Shown: positions 6,455-6,469 of the stretch, piece after piece
Numbering within the stretch: position 1 is the stretch's first letter
How the letters are laid out: every line of letters starts with the position of its first letter
Assembly: GCA_016926235.1 (NCBI GenBank)
Contig: JAFGOZ010000483.1
Location: forward strand, 1-6,469
Length of the DNA: 6,469 nucleotides
Source: Bacteroidales bacterium
Lineage (GTDB): Bacteria > Bacteroidota > Bacteroidia > Bacteroidales > UBA10428
Direction of reading: 5' to 3'
The notes under the pieces: model-generated
What the model was told of the DNA's origin: nothing
Database searches by the model: none
Seen by the model: only the letters and a program-made list of their open reading frames with translations
Made by a program: the position numbers and the translations under genes

Positions 6455-6469
6455 TAGCCCCCTTCGGGG
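6455..6469. repeat. Truncated REP-like hairpin at right edge
   Basis: TAGCCCC (6455-6461) leads into CCCC-TTC-GGGG (6459-6469), cut by the window end. TAGCCCC is the inverted form of GGGGCTA at 95-101, and the reverse complement of the left hairpin has the same order: TAGCCCC, a CTTC-containing turn, then GGGG. The two look like members of one repeat family in opposite orientation on either side of the locus. Confidence 0.45.

Overview
The window looks like part of a Bacteroidota chromosome, possibly an environmental Bacteroidales or Marinilabiliales-type lineage, though the order is a guess. The reasons are low GC, starts without clear Shine-Dalgarno sequences, a permease resembling the Bacteroidota-typical DUF5687 family, a peptide leader of the MKxLSFEQMExIxGG type, and GC-rich palindromic repeats in the flanks.

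Layout. Positions 1-157 hold two hairpins, the second GC-rich and REP-like, inside a short open frame that may be the tail of an upstream gene or only repeat DNA. Positions 158-546 are very AT-rich and carry no convincing gene. A 53-codon gene at 547-708, easily missed because of its size, encodes a double-glycine-leader peptide. A hairpin with a weak T tract (720-747) follows it. A compact five-gene block on the same strand runs from 805 to 6290: DUF5687-type ABC permease, its ATPase, a five-helix membrane protein of unknown family, a membrane-anchored thioredoxin-like protein with CEHC, and a full peptidase-C39 ABC exporter (PCAT). The genes overlap by 4 bases or lie at most 9 bases apart. 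Positions 6291-6469 contain GC-rich palindromes and no gene.

How the parts fit. The window reads as a self-contained peptide secretion locus, probably a bacteriocin and less likely a signalling peptide. The PCAT would cut the precursor after Gly14-Gly15 and export a mature peptide of about 38 residues. That peptide has exactly two cysteines, and the thioredoxin-like protein is a natural candidate to oxidise or isomerise them in the periplasm. The DUF5687 ABC pair and the unknown membrane protein are the best candidates for self-protection. No HlyD-type membrane fusion protein, TolC-type outer-membrane protein, regulator or dedicated immunity gene is visible, so those parts, if needed, lie outside the window. 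The functional assignments of the PCAT and ABC ATPase are firm from motifs; the peptide's activity and the immunity roles are inference.
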